A stretch of DNA of 36,411 nucleotides from an uncultured Algibacter sp. (GCF_905480415.1 NZ_CAJQQI010000085.1:1-36411); one strand, 5' to 3'. Positions 15,146 to 24,746 are shown, counted from the stretch's first letter. Notes: a model not told the origin generated them from the letters alone. Program-made: numbers and translations.

Positions 15146-17623
15146 TTAGAATCCTCCGCCTCCAGATTTTTCATTATTATCCCTTTGTTTACGAGATTTA
15201 GCGCGATATTTCCCTCCTCCGAAACGGTATGCAAAACCAATTTGTACGGTATTGCTTTCCCAATTAAATTCTACGTCTTGCTCAAAAGGTTGTACACCAG
15301 TAGCTGAGAATCTTTGAGTGTTAAAAACATCGTTATAGCTTAGACTAAATGTTCCTTTACCTTCCATAGTTGTATAACGGGCACCTAAATTTACAAAGTA
15401 CATGGGTTTTGTATTAAACTGTAGTCCTTTTTCTTTTCCTTTATAAAAAGCAAATGCTGTTAATGTAAGAGCCTTAGTAGCTTTAAAATTGTTAAACATT
15501 CTAAAATTCCAAGTTATATTATCAACTTCTTTAATATCTGTAGTGATATCCGAAACGGTAGCCGTCTCTATAGGTGCAGTTAGTCGTTCTGCAATTCCTT
15601 TTTGGGTTTGTGAAAATATATCGAAACTTCCATTTATACTCCACCATTTTGTTGGTCTGTAATTAGTAGATAATTCAAACCCATAGGCAGAGGTATCATC
15701 AAAGTTATCACGAATCATAATTACTTTTCCAGAGTTTATATCGGTTCTGTCTATAAATAAAGCTCTATTTATTTCATCAGAAATGGCACGATAAAACACA
15801 CCTCCAGTAATGCTACCTTTGTTATTATTTAAGTTTCTAGTGTAATTAGCTTCTAACGAATTGGTAAATTGTGGTCTTAAATCGATATTTCCGAATTGAG
15901 AAACTAATGGGGTACTCCATCTTTTTATTGGGTTAACCTGTCCTACACCTGGGCGATCTACACGACGACTATAACTTAATTGATATGAGTTTTTATCAGA
16001 AGGTGAATAAGTTAAGAATGCCGAGGGGTATATTTCGAAGTAGTTGTTTTTAAATGAAATCGGAGTGCTAATATTAGAGCTTATTTCGGTTTCAATAGCA
16101 AGAGCATCTACGGCTACATTTTCTATACGAGCTCCTATTTTATAGTTCCATTTTTCTATTTTTTTACTATAAGTCGCGTATGCAGAGTAAATATCTCTAG
16201 TATAATCAAAATCTGTATTTGGTGTTGGTCTATAAAGACCTTGTTCGTTTAAAGTTTCTCCTGTTGAAGCAAAGGATACATCCGAATTAAATAACCTAGC
16301 CTGTAAACCAAGCTCTAATTTGGCAGTTTCAGATAATGGATTTACATAGTCTAAATTTGCTGTTGTGCTCGTTCTGTCTGTAAAATTAAAATCGATATAG
16401 TTTTCCTGAGACCCTAGTAGAAATGTATAATCAACAGGGCCTTCATCATTGAAATTATTATAATCTACTTCGAGTTCAATATTGTGTCCTTCTTTTTTGA
16501 AATCTAATTTATAATCAAAATTATACTGTTCCGAATTATTATCGCTCATGGTATTAAAAAGTTGGCTTTGATTAAAAGAAGGGTTATTATAAAAGAATGC
16601 ATCCGTTTGTCCTTCAAAACCAGAATTGGATGTACTTCGATTTGTAAACATCGAAATTGTATTTTTGTCATTTAGATAGATATCTACTCCAACTTTATAT
16701 AAATGATTTTTTCTATCATTTAAAAATTGAAAAAATTGTTCAGAGTTATTAGACGGTCTAAAGATATTTCCAACATTTACTCGTTTTGCTATATTATTAC
16801 TGTAGCTACCGTATAAATTAAATTTACCATTTCTATAATTCATATTTAAAGAACTATTGAATTTGGCTTCTTTTTCATGACTTAAATTAACACTAGCACT
16901 ACCATTAAAACCAATCATAGTGTTTTTGTGTAGCACGATATTAATAATGCCACTCATGCCTTCTGGATTGTATTTTGCCGATGGATTGGTGATTAACTCA
17001 ATTGATTTAATTGCTGATGATGGAATTTGTTGAAGCAATTGATCTGTTGGTATGTTAGATATTTTACCATCTACCATGACACGCACATTAGAGTTACCAC
17101 GTAAACTTATTTCTCCAGATTGTACATCGATATTTACTGATGGGATTCCTATCATTAATTCTGATGCAGTACCAGTGGCAGCTAAGTCTTTACCAATAGT
17201 TATAACTTTCCGGTCTACCTTTTGTTGAATAGTAGAAACTTCAGCAACTACAGTAACGGCATCTAAGCCTTCAACTTGTTCTTCTAGTAAAATATTTCCT
17301 AAGTTAACTTTGTAGTTTCCTTTACCAAAATGAACTTCTTTGTTATAGGTTTTATAGCCAATATACTGAACACTTACAATAATATTTCCTTCTATAATTT
17401 TTCTAATTTCAAAAGCACCATCCTCTAATGTAATACCTCCAGTTAGAATTTCACCAGAAATATTTTTAATAATGATGTTTACGTATGGTAAGGGTTCCCT
17501 TAAAGTTGCGTCTAAAACTTTACCTGAGATAGTGCCTATTTTGTCAGTTTCGGGGTCTGGGTCTGTTGCATGTACTGCTGTAATTGAAAATAAAACAGCA
17601 CATAAAAAGAGTAGTCTTTTCAT
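15146..17623 (-). CDS. TonB-dependent receptor-like outer-membrane beta-barrel protein
   Basis: This is an 825-residue outer-membrane protein. After a signal peptide (1-19, ending VHA) comes a carboxypeptidase-regulatory-like beta domain (about 29-115, GTISGKVLDATLREPLPYV). A plug domain follows (about 130-230; RGNSNVRVMVDG, SIELITNPSAKYNPEG, GIINIVLHK). The rest is a long beta barrel, like the Bacteroidota outer-membrane beta-barrel family 3. There is no visible TonB box and no SusD partner next door, so it is probably not a SusC-type glycan importer. The C-terminus ends in a basic segment and GGGGF rather than the usual aromatic barrel strand, which is a known style in this family. The substrate is unknown. 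Confidence 0.9.
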   Translation of the reverse strand: MKRLLFLCAVLFSITAVHATDPDPETDKIGTISGKVLDATLREPLPYVNIIIKNISGEILTGGITLEDGAFEIRKIIEGNIIVSVQYIGYKTYNKEVHFGKGNYKVNLGNILLEEQVEGLDAVTVVAEVSTIQQKVDRKVITIGKDLAATGTASELMIGIPSVNIDVQSGEISLRGNSNVRVMVDGKISNIPTDQLLQQIPSSAIKSIELITNPSAKYNPEGMSGIINIVLHKNTMIGFNGSASVNLSHEKEAKFNSSLNMNYRNGKFNLYGSYSNNIAKRVNVGNIFRPSNNSEQFFQFLNDRKNHLYKVGVDIYLNDKNTISMFTNRSTSNSGFEGQTDAFFYNNPSFNQSQLFNTMSDNNSEQYNFDYKLDFKKEGHNIELEVDYNNFNDEGPVDYTFLLGSQENYIDFNFTDRTSTTANLDYVNPLSETAKLELGLQARLFNSDVSFASTGETLNEQGLYRPTPNTDFDYTRDIYSAYATYSKKIEKWNYKIGARIENVAVDALAIETEISSNISTPISFKNNYFEIYPSAFLTYSPSDKNSYQLSYSRRVDRPGVGQVNPIKRWSTPLVSQFGNIDLRPQFTNSLEANYTRNLNNNKGSITGGVFYRAISDEINRALFIDRTDINSGKVIMIRDNFDDTSAYGFELSTNYRPTKWWSINGSFDIFSQTQKGIAERLTAPIETATVSDITTDIKEVDNITWNFRMFNNFKATKALTLTAFAFYKGKEKGLQFNTKPMYFVNLGARYTTMEGKGTFSLSYNDVFNTQRFSATGVQPFEQDVEFNWESNTVQIGFAYRFGGGKYRAKSRKQRDNNEKSGGGGF

Positions 17624-17724
17624 TTGATTTGATTCGTTTTTTGATTGATTAATTGATGTATATTGTAGACGCTTTACTTTAATTTATGTTACTGTGTTTT
17701 TTAATATTAACTTTTCTTTAACTT

Positions 17725-18087
17725 ATGAATAAAAAAACATTGGTGTTTGGGGCATCTTTAAAACCGAATAGATATTCTAACTATGCTATTCAGAGATTAG
17801 TTGTAAATAATGTTGATGTGGTCGCTTTTGGTTTAAGAGAAGGAGAAGTTTCTGGTATTGAAATTGATACTAATTTATTACCTTATAAAGAGGTGCATAC
17901 GGTTACATTATATTTAAATCCTGAACGGCAAAAAGATTATTATGATTATATCGTGTCTTTAAAACCAGAGCGCGTTATTTTTAATCCCGGCACAGAAAAC
18001 CCAGAACTATATCAAATTCTAAGAGAAAACAATATTGATTTTGAATCGGCTTGTACTTTAGTGCTACTTTCTACGAATCAGTATTAA
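17725..18087 (+). CDS. CoA-binding domain protein (YccU-like)
   Basis: This is a 120-residue Rossmann-fold protein of the CoA_binding_2 family. The nucleotide-binding loop [17 protein letters not shown] is at 6-22, [16 protein letters not shown] at 32-47 and the conserved NPGTENPEL at 91-99. Such stand-alone domains bind CoA but lack a settled cellular role. Its 3' end overlaps the convergent symporter gene by 24 bp, so transcripts from the two strands must overlap. No clear -7 box is seen upstream. Confidence 0.9.
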   Translation: MNKKTLVFGASLKPNRYSNYAIQRLVVNNVDVVAFGLREGEVSGIEIDTNLLPYKEVHTVTLYLNPERQKDYYDYIVSLKPERVIFNPGTENPELYQILRENNIDFESACTLVLLSTNQY

Positions 18088-19506
18088 GCCTAAAAAAGTA
18101 AGGATGCCGTTTATTATAAGTATTTCAAAACCTATTTGATAACCACTTAATAAATCAACTGAATATTCATTAATAAAATATGAAACTATAGGGGCTATAA
18201 TGGCCACTATCCAAACATATTTGTCTTTAAGTTGAACTTTAGTATAGATTCCAAAAGCAAATAAACCTAATAATGGACCATAAGTATATCCCGCTGCTTT
18301 AAATAATTCCCAAATTACAGATACATCTTTAAAAATAGAATCAAATAAAACGATAACAATAACTAACACGATGCTAATAAATACATGCGTTTGTTTTCTA
18401 ATTCTTTTTTGAGATGCTTTTGGTTTTTTATCCAATTCAATAATATCAATACAAAAAGAAGTTGTTAGCGATGTTAATGCAGAGTCTGCACTTGAATAAG
18501 CTGCTGCAATGAGTCCTAATAAAAAGAAAGCTGAGGTTACCACCCCTATTTCTGGTAACATGGCTATGGTGGGGAATAGGTCATCTTTTTTGGCTGTTAT
18601 ACCATGTTGATTTGCATATTGAGTTAGCATTAATCCTAAAACCAAAAACAAAATATTTACAAAAACTAAAACGATACTAAAGGAAATCATGTTTTTCTGA
18701 GCTTCTTTTAAGTTTTTACATGTCAGGTTTTTTTGCATCATATCTTGGTCTAAACCAGTCATGGTAATAGTTATAAACATCCCGGCAAGAAAACTTTTTA
18801 TGAAATATTGTGCATCATTCACATCACCAAAGAAAAATGTTTTGCTCATAGAGCTTTCTTTTACATTAGTATAAATTTCAGAAATACTATTTAAATCTAA
18901 AGCCGAAGCTAGAAAGCTAATAGTTACTATTACTGAAATTAGCATGAAAAGCGTTTGTAATGTATCTGTAAAAATGATGGTTTTTATACCACCTCTAAAT
19001 GTGTAAAGCCAGATGAGAGCAATCGTAATTATTACAGTTATAGTAAAAGGAATATTGTATTGGTCAAATATTAACAACTGTAATACTTTAGCAACCAAAA
19101 ACAACCTGAAAGAGGCGCCTACAACTCGTGATATTAGGAAAGCTACCGAACCCGTTTTGTAACTCACATTCCCAAACCGATCTCTTAAGTAAGTGTAAAT
19201 TGAGGTTAAATTAAGCTTGTAGTAAATAGGTAATAATACATAAGCAATAACTAAATATCCAAAAAAGTACCCGAATACCACTTGCAAATAACCAAACTGT
19301 TTAGCTTCGACAGCGCCAGGAACCGAAATAAAAGTAACACCAGAAAGTGATGCGCCGATCATCCCAAAAGCGACTAAATACCATGGAGCAGATTTGTTTG
19401 CTTTAAAAAAAGCGTCGTTGCTATCTTCTTTTCCAGTGAAATAGGATATTAAAATTAAAACAATAAAATAAGTTGCTATAAGTAGCATAATTTGAGTAGT
19501 CGACAT
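18064..19506 (-). CDS. Sodium:solute symporter (SSS family)
   Basis: This is an inner-membrane sodium-coupled transporter of 480 residues with about 13 hydrophobic helices. Helix 1 starts at the N-terminus ([18 protein letters not shown]), followed by [40 protein letters not shown], the discontinuous-helix region typical of the family. [12 protein letters not shown] (mid-protein) and [17 protein letters not shown], with the Na2-site serine/threonine stretch, also match the family. The substrate cannot be inferred, since no catabolic genes are adjacent. It converges on the CoA-binding gene with a 24-bp overlap and lies back to back with recR. Confidence 0.92.
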   Translation of the reverse strand: MSTTQIMLLIATYFIVLILISYFTGKEDSNDAFFKANKSAPWYLVAFGMIGASLSGVTFISVPGAVEAKQFGYLQVVFGYFFGYLVIAYVLLPIYYKLNLTSIYTYLRDRFGNVSYKTGSVAFLISRVVGASFRLFLVAKVLQLLIFDQYNIPFTITVIITIALIWLYTFRGGIKTIIFTDTLQTLFMLISVIVTISFLASALDLNSISEIYTNVKESSMSKTFFFGDVNDAQYFIKSFLAGMFITITMTGLDQDMMQKNLTCKNLKEAQKNMISFSIVLVFVNILFLVLGLMLTQYANQHGITAKKDDLFPTIAMLPEIGVVTSAFFLLGLIAAAYSSADSALTSLTTSFCIDIIELDKKPKASQKRIRKQTHVFISIVLVIVIVLFDSIFKDVSVIWELFKAAGYTYGPLLGLFAFGIYTKVQLKDKYVWIVAIIAPIVSYFINEYSVDLLSGYQIGFEILIINGILTFLGLILIRRK

Positions 19507-19630
19507 AAAAAACTAATTTTCAATTTTGGAAAGTACAAATATTAAAAGTCATATACCAAGGGATAGTGTCTATTTTAAAAGGGTGGCTTTAAATTAGTGA
19601 AATTCGTGTCTAAATAGTAAATTCGCCGAT

Positions 19631-20248
19631 ATGGAATTTTCTTCAAAATTATTGGAGCGTGCAGTTAATGAAATGTCTCAATTACCTGGCATTGGAAAAC
19701 GTACAGCATTACGTTTAGTATTGCACATGTTAAGACAGCCAAAGGAACAAACTTTAGCCTTGTCTGATGCCTTACAAACCATGCGAAAAGATGTAAAATT
19801 CTGTAAGTCTTGCCATAATATAAGCGATATTGAACTATGTGAAATATGTTCAAATCCAAAACGTAAAGAGGATATAATTTGTGTTGTTGAGGATATTAGA
19901 GACGTTATGGCTATTGAGAACACGAGTTCTTTTAGAGGGTTATATCATGTTTTAGGAGGTAAAATATCACCCATGGATGGCATTGGTCCACACGATTTGA
20001 ATATCGAATCTTTAGTAAGTAAAGTCAAGGAAGGTAGGGTTTCAGAGCTTATCCTAGCTTTAAGTTCTACAATGGAAGGTGATACTACAAACTTTTATAT
20101 TTATAAGCAGATTAAAGATTATAAAGTAACAACTTCAACCATTGCTAGAGGGATTTCAGTTGGTGATGAGTTGGAATATGCGGATGAAATTACTTTAGGA
20201 AGAAGTATTGTGAATAGAATTCCCTTCGAATCTTCTATAAAACTTTAA
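19631..20248 (+). CDS. recR: Recombination protein RecR
   Basis: RecR acts with RecO (and RecF) to load RecA on gapped DNA. It has an N-terminal helix-hairpin-helix ([17 protein letters not shown], 16-32), a C4 zinc finger with C58, C61, C70 and C73, a TOPRIM domain starting [13 protein letters not shown] (84-96), and a C-terminal Walker-B-like segment ([15 protein letters not shown]). Length 205 is standard. A near-consensus box TAAATTCG (19618-19625) ends only 5 nt before the ATG, suggesting a very short or absent leader. The glycosyltransferase gene follows after 12 nt, probably in the same transcript. Confidence 0.96.
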   Translation: MEFSSKLLERAVNEMSQLPGIGKRTALRLVLHMLRQPKEQTLALSDALQTMRKDVKFCKSCHNISDIELCEICSNPKRKEDIICVVEDIRDVMAIENTSSFRGLYHVLGGKISPMDGIGPHDLNIESLVSKVKEGRVSELILALSSTMEGDTTNFYIYKQIKDYKVTTSTIARGISVGDELEYADEITLGRSIVNRIPFESSIKL

Positions 20249-20260
20249 AACAAGTAAAAT

Positions 20261-21361
20261 TTGAAACTATCAGTTATCATATTAAATTATAATGTTAAAT
20301 ATTTTTTGGAGTTATGTCTAAGAAGTGTTGAGGCTGCCATTTCTAATATTGATGCTGAAATTATTGTTGTAGATAATAACTCTGAAGATTTTAGCGGTCA
20401 TATGATTAAAGCCTTATTCCCTGAAGTTAGGCTCATTGAGAATAAGGAAAACTATGGGTTTTCAAAAGGTAATAATATTGGTGTTTTGCAAGCCAAAGGG
20501 GATTATTTGTGTATTTTAAACCCAGATACAGTTGTTGCCGAAGATACATTTTTAAGGCTATTAGAATTTTCTGAAAGTAAAGAAAATCTAGGTATTGTTG
20601 GCTGTAAATTGATTGATGGGAAAGGTGATTTTTTACCAGAAAGCAAACGAAAAATCCCCTATGTTAAAGCTGCTTTTAAGAAGTTAGTTGGTAACTCAGA
20701 GGACTATTACGCTCACAACATAAATGATAAAGACGTTAATCAAGTTGAGATTTTAGTTGGCGCCTTTATGTTTTTAAAAAAAGCAGTTTACAATAAAATA
20801 GAAGGGTTTGATGAAGATTATTTTATGTATGGTGAAGATATTGATATGTCTTATAAAGCCTTAAAACAAGGTTATAATAATTTCTATTACGGTGCAACCA
20901 CGGTAATACATTTTAAAGGGGAAAGCACGCTAAGAGATAAAAATTATGCACGTCGTTTTTATGGCGCCATGCGAATTTTTTACAAAAAACATTTTAATAA
21001 AAATATGTTGTTCGATTTGTTTGTAAGGAGTGGAATTAGATTAACTTATTTTTTTAGAAAACAGCACATTCATAAAATTAAAACAGTAAATAAATATATG
21101 TTTATTTCAGATAGTGTTAATAAGGATTTGGAGCAAGTTCTTTCTAAAGACGTTATTTTGAAGTCAGATTTAAAAAATATTGAAAAACAATCTGAAGTTA
21201 TCTTTGATGCCAATGTGCTTAGTTTTAAAAGTATTATTAGCTTTATGGAAACTAATCTTTTAGATACTTCGATTACCTTTAAAATATTGCCTAAAAACTC
21301 TAACTTTGTAATTGGAAGTGATGATGCTGTTAGTCAGGGAGAGGTTATTAGTTTTAACTAG
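20261..21361 (+). CDS. Family 2 glycosyltransferase (TTG start)
   Basis: This is a GT-A-fold glycosyltransferase likely acting on cell-surface glycans. It begins with the family signature KLSVIILNYN (2-11) and has ENYGFSKGNNIG and the DXD-like metal site NPDT. GAFMFLKK and DEDYFMYGEDIDMSYK form the acceptor-side acidic motif. The start codon is TTG at 20261: a TAA lies 6 nt upstream in frame and no ATG precedes the conserved N-terminus, so TTG is forced. It has no membrane helix, and a roughly 130-residue C-terminal extension after the catalytic domain has no recognised motif. It follows recR by 12 nt. Confidence 0.9.
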   Translation: MKLSVIILNYNVKYFLELCLRSVEAAISNIDAEIIVVDNNSEDFSGHMIKALFPEVRLIENKENYGFSKGNNIGVLQAKGDYLCILNPDTVVAEDTFLRLLEFSESKENLGIVGCKLIDGKGDFLPESKRKIPYVKAAFKKLVGNSEDYYAHNINDKDVNQVEILVGAFMFLKKAVYNKIEGFDEDYFMYGEDIDMSYKALKQGYNNFYYGATTVIHFKGESTLRDKNYARRFYGAMRIFYKKHFNKNMLFDLFVRSGIRLTYFFRKQHIHKIKTVNKYMFISDSVNKDLEQVLSKDVILKSDLKNIEKQSEVIFDANVLSFKSIISFMETNLLDTSITFKILPKNSNFVIGSDDAVSQGEVISFN

Positions 21362-21402
21362 TATTTTTTACATATAATTAAATTTAATAGTAGTTTTTTT
21401 GC

Positions 21403-21410
21403 TAATTTTG
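21403..21410 (+). promoter_or_regulatory. Bacteroidota -7 box of the E2 gene
   Basis: TAATTTTG is a perfect TAnnTTTG match, giving a predicted start near 21417 and a leader of about 30 nt before the ATG at 21448. Confidence 0.5.
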
Positions 21411-21447
21411 CAAAATAAAATTAAAAAACAAGTATTACATTATTGAT

Positions 21448-22776
21448 ATGGCAAAATTTGAGCTCAAATTACCAAAAATGGGAGAAAGTGTTGCAGAAGC
21501 AACTATCACATCTTGGTTAAAAGATGTTGGTGATACAATAGATATGGACGATCCAGTATTGGAAATTGCTACAGACAAAGTTGATAGTGAGGTGCCTAGT
21601 GAGGTTGAAGGTGTCTTAGTAGAGCGTTTGTTTAATGTAGATGATGTGGTGCAAGTAGGACAAGTTTTAGCTATTATTGAAACTAAAGGCGATGATGATT
21701 CTACTTCTGATTCAGGTAAGGAGTCTTCAGTTGAAGCAGAAGAGAATGAAAAGAAAGTTGTTCAACAATTAGAGCAAACTATTACTAAAGCTAAAGAAAC
21801 TGTTACTGCTGTTGTTTCTAGTGGAGATCGTTTTTATTCTCCTTTAGTAAAAAATATAGCAAAGGCTGAAGGCATATCACAGGCAGAGTTAGATGGTATT
21901 GCAGGAACAGGAAAGGATGGACGTGTTACTAAAAATGATATTTTAGATTATATTCAAAATAGAGGAAATACGCAACAATCAGTAACTCCAAAATTAGAAA
22001 CGTCAGTTGTTTCAGCAAAAATTATTGAAAAGCCTAAAGCAGAAAAACCCGTTGTAATTTCTAGTGGTGGGGATGAGATTATAGAAATGACCAGAATGGG
22101 CAAGCTCATTGCACATCATATGGTTGAGTCTGTTCAAACAGCAGCCCATGTGCAAAGTTTTATTGAGGCAGATGTTACTAATATTTGGAATTGGAGAAAG
22201 AAAGTAAAAGACGGATTTATGAAGCGTGAAGGCGAAAACCTAACATTCACTCCAATTTTTATGGAAGCAATTGCCAAGGCACTTCGCGATTTTCCGATGA
22301 TGAATATTTCTTTACAAGGTGATACCGTCGTGAAAAAGAAAAACATCAATTTAGGTTTGGCTGCAGCTTTGCCGGATGGTAATTTAATTGTGCCTGTCAT
22401 AAAAAATGCAGATCAACTAAACTTAGTTGGTATGACTAAACAGGTAAACGATTTGGCTAATCGTGCCAGAATGGGTAAATTAAAACCAGATGATACTCAA
22501 GGTGGTACATACACTGTTACTAACGTTGGGACTTTTGGAAGTATTATGGGAACACCAATAATCAACCAACCACAAGTTGGTATTTTGGCTCTTGGTGCCA
22601 TTAGAAAAGTGCCTGCAGTCATAGAAACTCCTGAGGGTGATTTTATTGGTATTCGTTACAAAATGTTCTTGTCGCATTCTTACGATCATCGCGTAGTTAA
22701 TGGTGCATTAGGTGGTAAATTTGTAAAAGCTGTTACAGACTATCTGGAAGCTTGGGACACAAATAGAGAAATATAA
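21448..22776 (+). CDS. Dihydrolipoamide acyltransferase (2-oxo acid dehydrogenase E2)
   Basis: This is the core acyltransferase of a 2-oxo acid dehydrogenase complex. It has a lipoyl domain at residues 1-80 with the lipoylated K44 (ATDKVDSEVP), then an acidic linker. A peripheral-subunit-binding domain follows at about 130-168 (SPLVKNIAKAEGIS...GKDGRVTKNDIL). The catalytic domain (about 208-442) contains H414 in SYDHRVVNG. One lipoyl domain and the MGESVAEATI start favour a branched-chain or 2-oxoglutarate type over pyruvate E2. E1 and E3 genes are not adjacent, so the partner complex is not fixed. It ends at a terminator. Confidence 0.94.
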   Translation: MAKFELKLPKMGESVAEATITSWLKDVGDTIDMDDPVLEIATDKVDSEVPSEVEGVLVERLFNVDDVVQVGQVLAIIETKGDDDSTSDSGKESSVEAEENEKKVVQQLEQTITKAKETVTAVVSSGDRFYSPLVKNIAKAEGISQAELDGIAGTGKDGRVTKNDILDYIQNRGNTQQSVTPKLETSVVSAKIIEKPKAEKPVVISSGGDEIIEMTRMGKLIAHHMVESVQTAAHVQSFIEADVTNIWNWRKKVKDGFMKREGENLTFTPIFMEAIAKALRDFPMMNISLQGDTVVKKKNINLGLAAALPDGNLIVPVIKNADQLNLVGMTKQVNDLANRARMGKLKPDDTQGGTYTVTNVGTFGSIMGTPIINQPQVGILALGAIRKVPAVIETPEGDFIGIRYKMFLSHSYDHRVVNGALGGKFVKAVTDYLEAWDTNREI

Positions 22777-22799
22777 AATTAAAATATAAACAATAGTTA

Positions 22800-22830
22800 A
22801 ACCTGACCTTAAAACGGTTGGGTTTTTTTA
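22800..22830 (+). terminator. Terminator of the E2 gene
   Basis: AACCTGACC / GGTTGGGTT is a 9-bp stem (two G-U pairs) with a 7-nt loop and a T run. The -7 box of the next gene overlaps the end of the T run. Confidence 0.75.
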
Positions 22831-22836
22831 TTTTTG
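22829..22836 (+). promoter_or_regulatory. Bacteroidota -7 box of the exonuclease gene
   Basis: TATTTTTG is a perfect TAnnTTTG, 34 nt before the ATG at 22870. Terminator and promoter are interlocked within a few bases. Confidence 0.5.
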
Positions 22837-22869
22837 TAATATGTCATTTTTAATAAAACGATTAAAGTA

Positions 22870-23646
22870 ATGCAATTAAACCTAACAAAACCCATTTGTT
22901 TTTTCGATTTAGAAACTACAGGGATTAATATAACTCACGACCGGATTGTAGAAATTTCAATATTAAAAGTATTTCCAAACGGAACGGAAGAGAGCAAAAC
23001 ATGGTTAGTAAACCCTGAAATGACAATTCCTAATGAGGTTATTGAAATTCATGGGATAACCAATGAAAAGGTTGCGAACGAACCTGCGTTTAAAGAATTG
23101 GCTAAAGATATTTATAATATGATAAAGGATTCAGATCTGGGAGGATTTAACTCGAACCGATTTGATATTCCATTATTGGCTGAAGAAATGTTACGCGCTG
23201 AAGTAGATTTTGATATGAAAAATACTTTAGCAGTCGATGTACAAACTATTTTTCATAAAATGGAACAGCGCACATTGAGTGCAGCTTATAAATTTTATTG
23301 TGATGAAAGTTTAGATAATGCGCATAGTGCTGAGGCTGATACAAAAGCTACTTTTGAGGTATTAAAATCGCAATTAGATAAATACGAAGAGTTAGAAAAT
23401 GACACGAAGTTTCTAGCAGAATTTAGCTCTCGTAAGAAAATTGCCGACTTTGCAGGTTTTATAACGTTTAATAAAGAAGGCTTAGAGTGTTTTTCTTTTG
23501 GAAAACACAAAGGAAAGTTAGTAACAGATGTTTTAGAAAAGGAACCTGGGTATTTTGGATGGTTGTTGAATGCAGATTTTCCATTGTACACTAAAAAGGT
23601 GTTAACCGCTATTAAACTGAGAAGTTTTAATAACAAGTTAGGTTAA
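22870..23646 (+). CDS. 3'-5' exonuclease, DnaQ/DEDDh family
   Basis: This is a predicted DNA polymerase epsilon-type proofreading or repair exonuclease. The DEDDh residues are D13 and E15 (FFDLETTG), D99 (NSNRFDIPLL), and H152 with D157 (HSAEAD). After the exonuclease domain (about 1-170) there is an extension of about 85 residues with a segment FSFGKHKGKLVTDVLEKEPGYFGWLL (DUF3820-like, also seen in other flavobacterial exonucleases), probably nucleic-acid binding. It is not a polymerase III alpha subunit and no polymerase domain is fused. The gene has its own promoter box and is followed by a repeat element. Confidence 0.92.
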   Translation: MQLNLTKPICFFDLETTGINITHDRIVEISILKVFPNGTEESKTWLVNPEMTIPNEVIEIHGITNEKVANEPAFKELAKDIYNMIKDSDLGGFNSNRFDIPLLAEEMLRAEVDFDMKNTLAVDVQTIFHKMEQRTLSAAYKFYCDESLDNAHSAEADTKATFEVLKSQLDKYEELENDTKFLAEFSSRKKIADFAGFITFNKEGLECFSFGKHKGKLVTDVLEKEPGYFGWLLNADFPLYTKKVLTAIKLRSFNNKLG

Positions 23647-23690
23647 AAAGAAGTCGCCGTTAGTCGTAGTCAATGACTTTGGCTGAGGTT

Positions 23691-23773
23691 GCGTTAGGGA
23701 TTGCAGAGGAAAGCCCGCAGCGATTTGCGAGCGAGGACTTGTAACGTAAAGCCCGACCCTTGTGGTAACGCCC
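23691..23773 (-). repeat. GCGTTA...TAACGC dispersed repeat, copy 2
   Basis: Read on the minus strand the left end is GGGCGTTACCACAAGGGTCG and the right end is CTCTGCAATCCCTAACGC. The left 24 nt (GCGTTACC to GGGCTTT) are identical to copy 3. It lies between the exonuclease and FAH genes in opposite orientation to copies 1, 3 and 4. Just outside it is a perfect dyad AGTCA-A-TGACT at 23668-23678. Confidence 0.8.
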
Positions 23774-23792
23774 AAAATAAAATTGAAAAGAC

Positions 23793-24404
23793 ATGAAACT
23801 GATTTGCATAGGGAGAAATTACACTGAACATATTAAAGAATTACAAAACGAAAAGCCGACCGACCCTGTTGTTTTTTTAAAACCAGACACGGCTATTCTT
23901 TTGAAAAAACAACCGTTTTTTATTCCGGATTTTTCTGATGATGTGCATTATGAAGTTGAGGTTCTAGTAAAAATAAACAGAGTAGGGAAACACATTGATA
24001 AAAAGTTCGCTAATAAATATTACAATGAAATTGGCTTGGGTATTGACTTTACGGCACGCGATGTGCAAAGTGCTTTAAAGGTTAAAGGCTTGCCATGGGA
24101 AAAATCAAAATCTTTTGATGGGGCTGCGGTAATTGGTAAGTGGATAGATAAAAATGAGGTTGAAAATGTTGACCATTTTGAATTTTCTTTAAAAAAGAAT
24201 GATGAAATTGTTCAAAATGGAAATACAAGCCATATGCTATGGAAAATTGATGAATTAATAGAATATGTGTCAAAATATTTTACTTTAAAGATTGGAGATA
24301 TTATATTTACAGGCACACCCGCAGGAGTTGGCAAAGTTATTGCTGACGATAAGTTAAAAGGATTTATAGAAAGCAAAGAAATGTTTTCAATAACAGTAAA
24401 ATAA
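23793..24404 (+). CDS. Fumarylacetoacetate hydrolase family protein
   Basis: This is a 203-residue single-domain FAH-fold protein. Family members include oxaloacetate decarboxylase/acylpyruvase and hydroxyhepta-diene-dioate isomerase. The start MKLICIGRNYTEHIKEL is typical, metal ligands are E54 and E56 (HYEVEVLV) and D85 (GIDFTARD), and the C-terminal signature is FTGTPAGVG. The substrate cannot be assigned, since no aromatic-degradation genes are near. The ATG of the Hpt gene follows its TAA with no gap, so the two are co-transcribed with cinA. Confidence 0.9.
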   Translation: MKLICIGRNYTEHIKELQNEKPTDPVVFLKPDTAILLKKQPFFIPDFSDDVHYEVEVLVKINRVGKHIDKKFANKYYNEIGLGIDFTARDVQSALKVKGLPWEKSKSFDGAAVIGKWIDKNEVENVDHFEFSLKKNDEIVQNGNTSHMLWKIDELIEYVSKYFTLKIGDIIFTGTPAGVGKVIADDKLKGFIESKEMFSITVK

Positions 24405-24746
24405 ATGGAATTACATTACAAATTATTTAGAGTAAGAGAATTGGCGGATAATGATGAGGATTTTATCGCAGCATTAGCAGAAGCTTTTTTAGAAGAAGTT
24501 CCTGAAGATGCAGAGCGCTTAAAAAAAGGAGTTGCGGAAAAAGATTATAATGAGACTTATCAGGCAGCTCATAAAATGAAGCCTACTATTGATTTATTTG
24601 AGTTAGGAGTTTTAGATAAACTAATCGAGGTACAAGATTGGGGTAAGTTTACGCAAACTGATGTAGATATTACTGAGCAATTAGATAGTGTTATTTCTGC
24701 TGTAGAGAGAGCTTGTGCTGAAATTAAGTCAGATTTTAAATTGTAA
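24405..24746 (+). CDS. Histidine phosphotransfer (Hpt) domain protein
   Basis: This is a 113-residue all-helical Hpt protein. The phosphorylatable His is H56 in QAAHKMKPTIDLF, preceded by an acidic helix (EDFIAALAEAFLEEVPEDAERL), as in stand-alone Hpt domains that relay phosphate between response regulators. There is no kinase or receiver domain here or next door, so it is an orphan relay protein. It is locked in an operon: its ATG abuts the FAH stop and its own TAA overlaps the cinA ATG (TAATG). Confidence 0.86.
   Translation: MELHYKLFRVRELADNDEDFIAALAEAFLEEVPEDAERLKKGVAEKDYNETYQAAHKMKPTIDLFELGVLDKLIEVQDWGKFTQTDVDITEQLDSVISAVERACAEIKSDFKL

Noticed and set aside
17724-18087. Toxin-antitoxin pair formed by the overlapping CoA-binding and symporter genes
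   Set aside because: The 24-bp overlap is convergent and both products match unrelated, well-known families.
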